Shown here: piece after piece, positions 62,622 to 64,000 of the stretch
How positions within the stretch are numbered: the first letter of the stretch is position 1
How the letters are laid out: every line of letters begins with the position of its first letter
Source: Litsea cubeba
Taxonomy: Eukaryota > Streptophyta > Magnoliopsida > Laurales > Lauraceae
NCBI GenBank assembly: GCA_012931725.1
Contig: CM022951.1
Span: 9,490,083 to 9,554,082 of the forward strand
Direction of reading: 5' to 3'
DNA length: 64,000 bases
The notes under the pieces: generated by a model
Seen by the model: only the letters and a program-made list of their open reading frames with translations
What the model was told of the DNA's origin: nothing
Database searches by the model: none
Program-made: the position numbers and the translations under genes

Positions 62622-64000
62622 TAATAAATAAAAAGGAGGGATAAATAAAGGCAGTTTACCAATACAAAAAGGTGGGACCCATTTCATAGGCCTGTTGTGA
62701 ACCAACAGCTCTCATAATTTTTTCTTATGCTCTGTTTAATGTACATTTTTTTTTCTTTTTTGTGGATGACTTTTGAAATATTTTGTTCTCTCATGGGAAC
62801 AAATAATGTTCTTCTTTTATTTCCCTGTTTGCTGCTATTCCAGACCATGTATTGGACTTTAACTATGTCAGACATGTCTGAGAGAGAGACCGTTTAGGCT
62901 CTGGTGTTTGTACTCATGGGTCTGATTTGGTCCACTTTCTGGGCTTGGTTATAGGCACAAAAACTGATCCGCAATGAGCATAAAACCGAATGATATGGTT
63001 CAAGTGTTTAAAACAGTCTTCTGGGCCTGCACTACACCTGTTATGGTGCTTGGTTCAGACTACTTTATGGACCAGAATTTGAAACAGTTTAGGCCTACAA
63101 GGCATGCCAAATGAGGGCTCATTCTGATCTAATTATTTTGGACCTATGAAGGGTCTGAAGTCTGAATTATGACCAGCATTGGGCAAGATTGCATGAGATT
63201 TAACCCAACTTTATTTGTCACTAAGTATTGGGCATTAACTGCCGTATTTTCATTTGGCCCTTGTAGACTAGATTTGTACTGGCTAGCTGTGCCTGTACTC
63301 AATTGGTTTTTTGCCCCAAAAGCACCCAATTTGGACCTGAAATTGAACTTGTTCTGGGTCACACCTTGTGCCAGAATTGTAGTGGGATAAGGCCACTAAC
63401 AAGGTTAATTTTGGTCAGTCTTGTGGCATATTCTTGGGTCCGATTTAAACCACATGTTGGGCACAAAATCAAATAGGCACAAACTGGATCATTTTCTTTC
63501 TTATATATACTTCTTTTTGGATCTGAAACTAAATATGATTAAATAACTTTCTTCCACAGGCACAAACTGTAGCGGTCACCCTTTCCATAGATCCATGCTT
63601 CAGCAGCGCGCAAAGCTTACAGAAATTGGATAAGAGGAGCTGCAAAATTGAGAGCAAGCTTATTTTCATTGAAAACACAATCATTCCTCCCTCTCCACCG
63701 GGTGTGCAAACAAGCGACAAGACAACAGTAAGGCCATGCTTGGCATTCTTCGATGAATCTGCCGACAGAGAACGCCATAAGGAAGAGGCACCCGCAAGAT
63801 TAAGGGAGGATCATTCACCGTACTGTGAGAGTTAATTTTTACAGGAGCATTTTCCTAAATGTGTGTGTTTTCTTTTCAAATGCAAAGAGAAAACCAATAC
63901 AAAAAACATAAAGAAGGAAATCTAGAATAACAATACATCAATCAATTACAGCTGACATATGCCCCTCTAATACCCACTCTTAGCCATCTTATTCCTCGTA
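62622..64000. repeat. Right copy (B) of the duplicated 3' flank, part after the MULE
   Basis: It aligns with 44-1379 to the end of the window, including GGTGGGACCCATTT, the CAGACATGTCTGAGAGAGAG region and CATATGCCCCTCTAAT. By comparison with copy A, the last exon of a second kinase gene would end about 300 bp beyond position 64000. Confidence 0.88.

Overview
The window is nuclear DNA of a flowering plant; the exact clade cannot be told from sequence alone. The evidence is a seven-exon S-locus-type (G-type lectin) receptor kinase with standard GT..AG introns, plus plant-specific transposon families: Tat-type Ty3 elements with two RNase H domains and an antisense extra ORF, SIRE-like Ty1/copia, an L1-type LINE, MULEs, a CACTA element, and plant mobile domain genes. 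I saw no tRNA, rRNA or CRISPR.

The backbone is one minus-strand receptor kinase gene from 45127 down to 1677. By hand splicing, its seven exons give 2523 nt, i.e. 840 codons plus stop, with matching phases and all kinase catalytic motifs. It occupies 43.4 kb because intron 1 is 34,077 bp and intron 6 is 5,829 bp. Intron 1 holds four separate LTR insertions, each with its own perfect 5-bp target duplication: E1 (11218-15033) and E2 (15586-19504), two gag-only terminal-repeat elements; E3 (19895-32634, minus), a full-length Tat-type element with gag-pol and an antisense three-exon ORF; and E4 (33476-43655, minus), a solo LTR related to the E3 LTRs. E4 is split by a 9.2-kb CACTA element (34246-43480). 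About 3.4 kb of intron 1 remains after removing them. Intron 6 holds a long-inverted-repeat element with an L1-type LINE inside.

The CACTA element has no recognisable transposase. It carries pieces of at least five unrelated host genes: a CRS1-like CRM protein, a PLATZ zinc-binding protein, the exosome subunit RRP41, an unnamed conserved exon, and a hybrid proline-rich protein with its promoter. Several keep exon-intron junctions, so they were copied from genomic DNA.

Upstream of the kinase (45.1-54.2 kb) lie a long GA tract, a probable SIRE-type LTR interrupted by a 2.5-kb solo LTR, and a decayed SIRE-like element.

The right end (54181-54334 and 62622-64000) repeats the left end (1-1379), which is the 3' flank of the kinase gene. 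A second tandem kinase copy therefore probably ends just beyond the window. An 8.3-kb MULE (54335-62621) with a plant mobile domain gene, and with its own nested solo LTR, interrupts the right copy. The left copy preserves the empty site.
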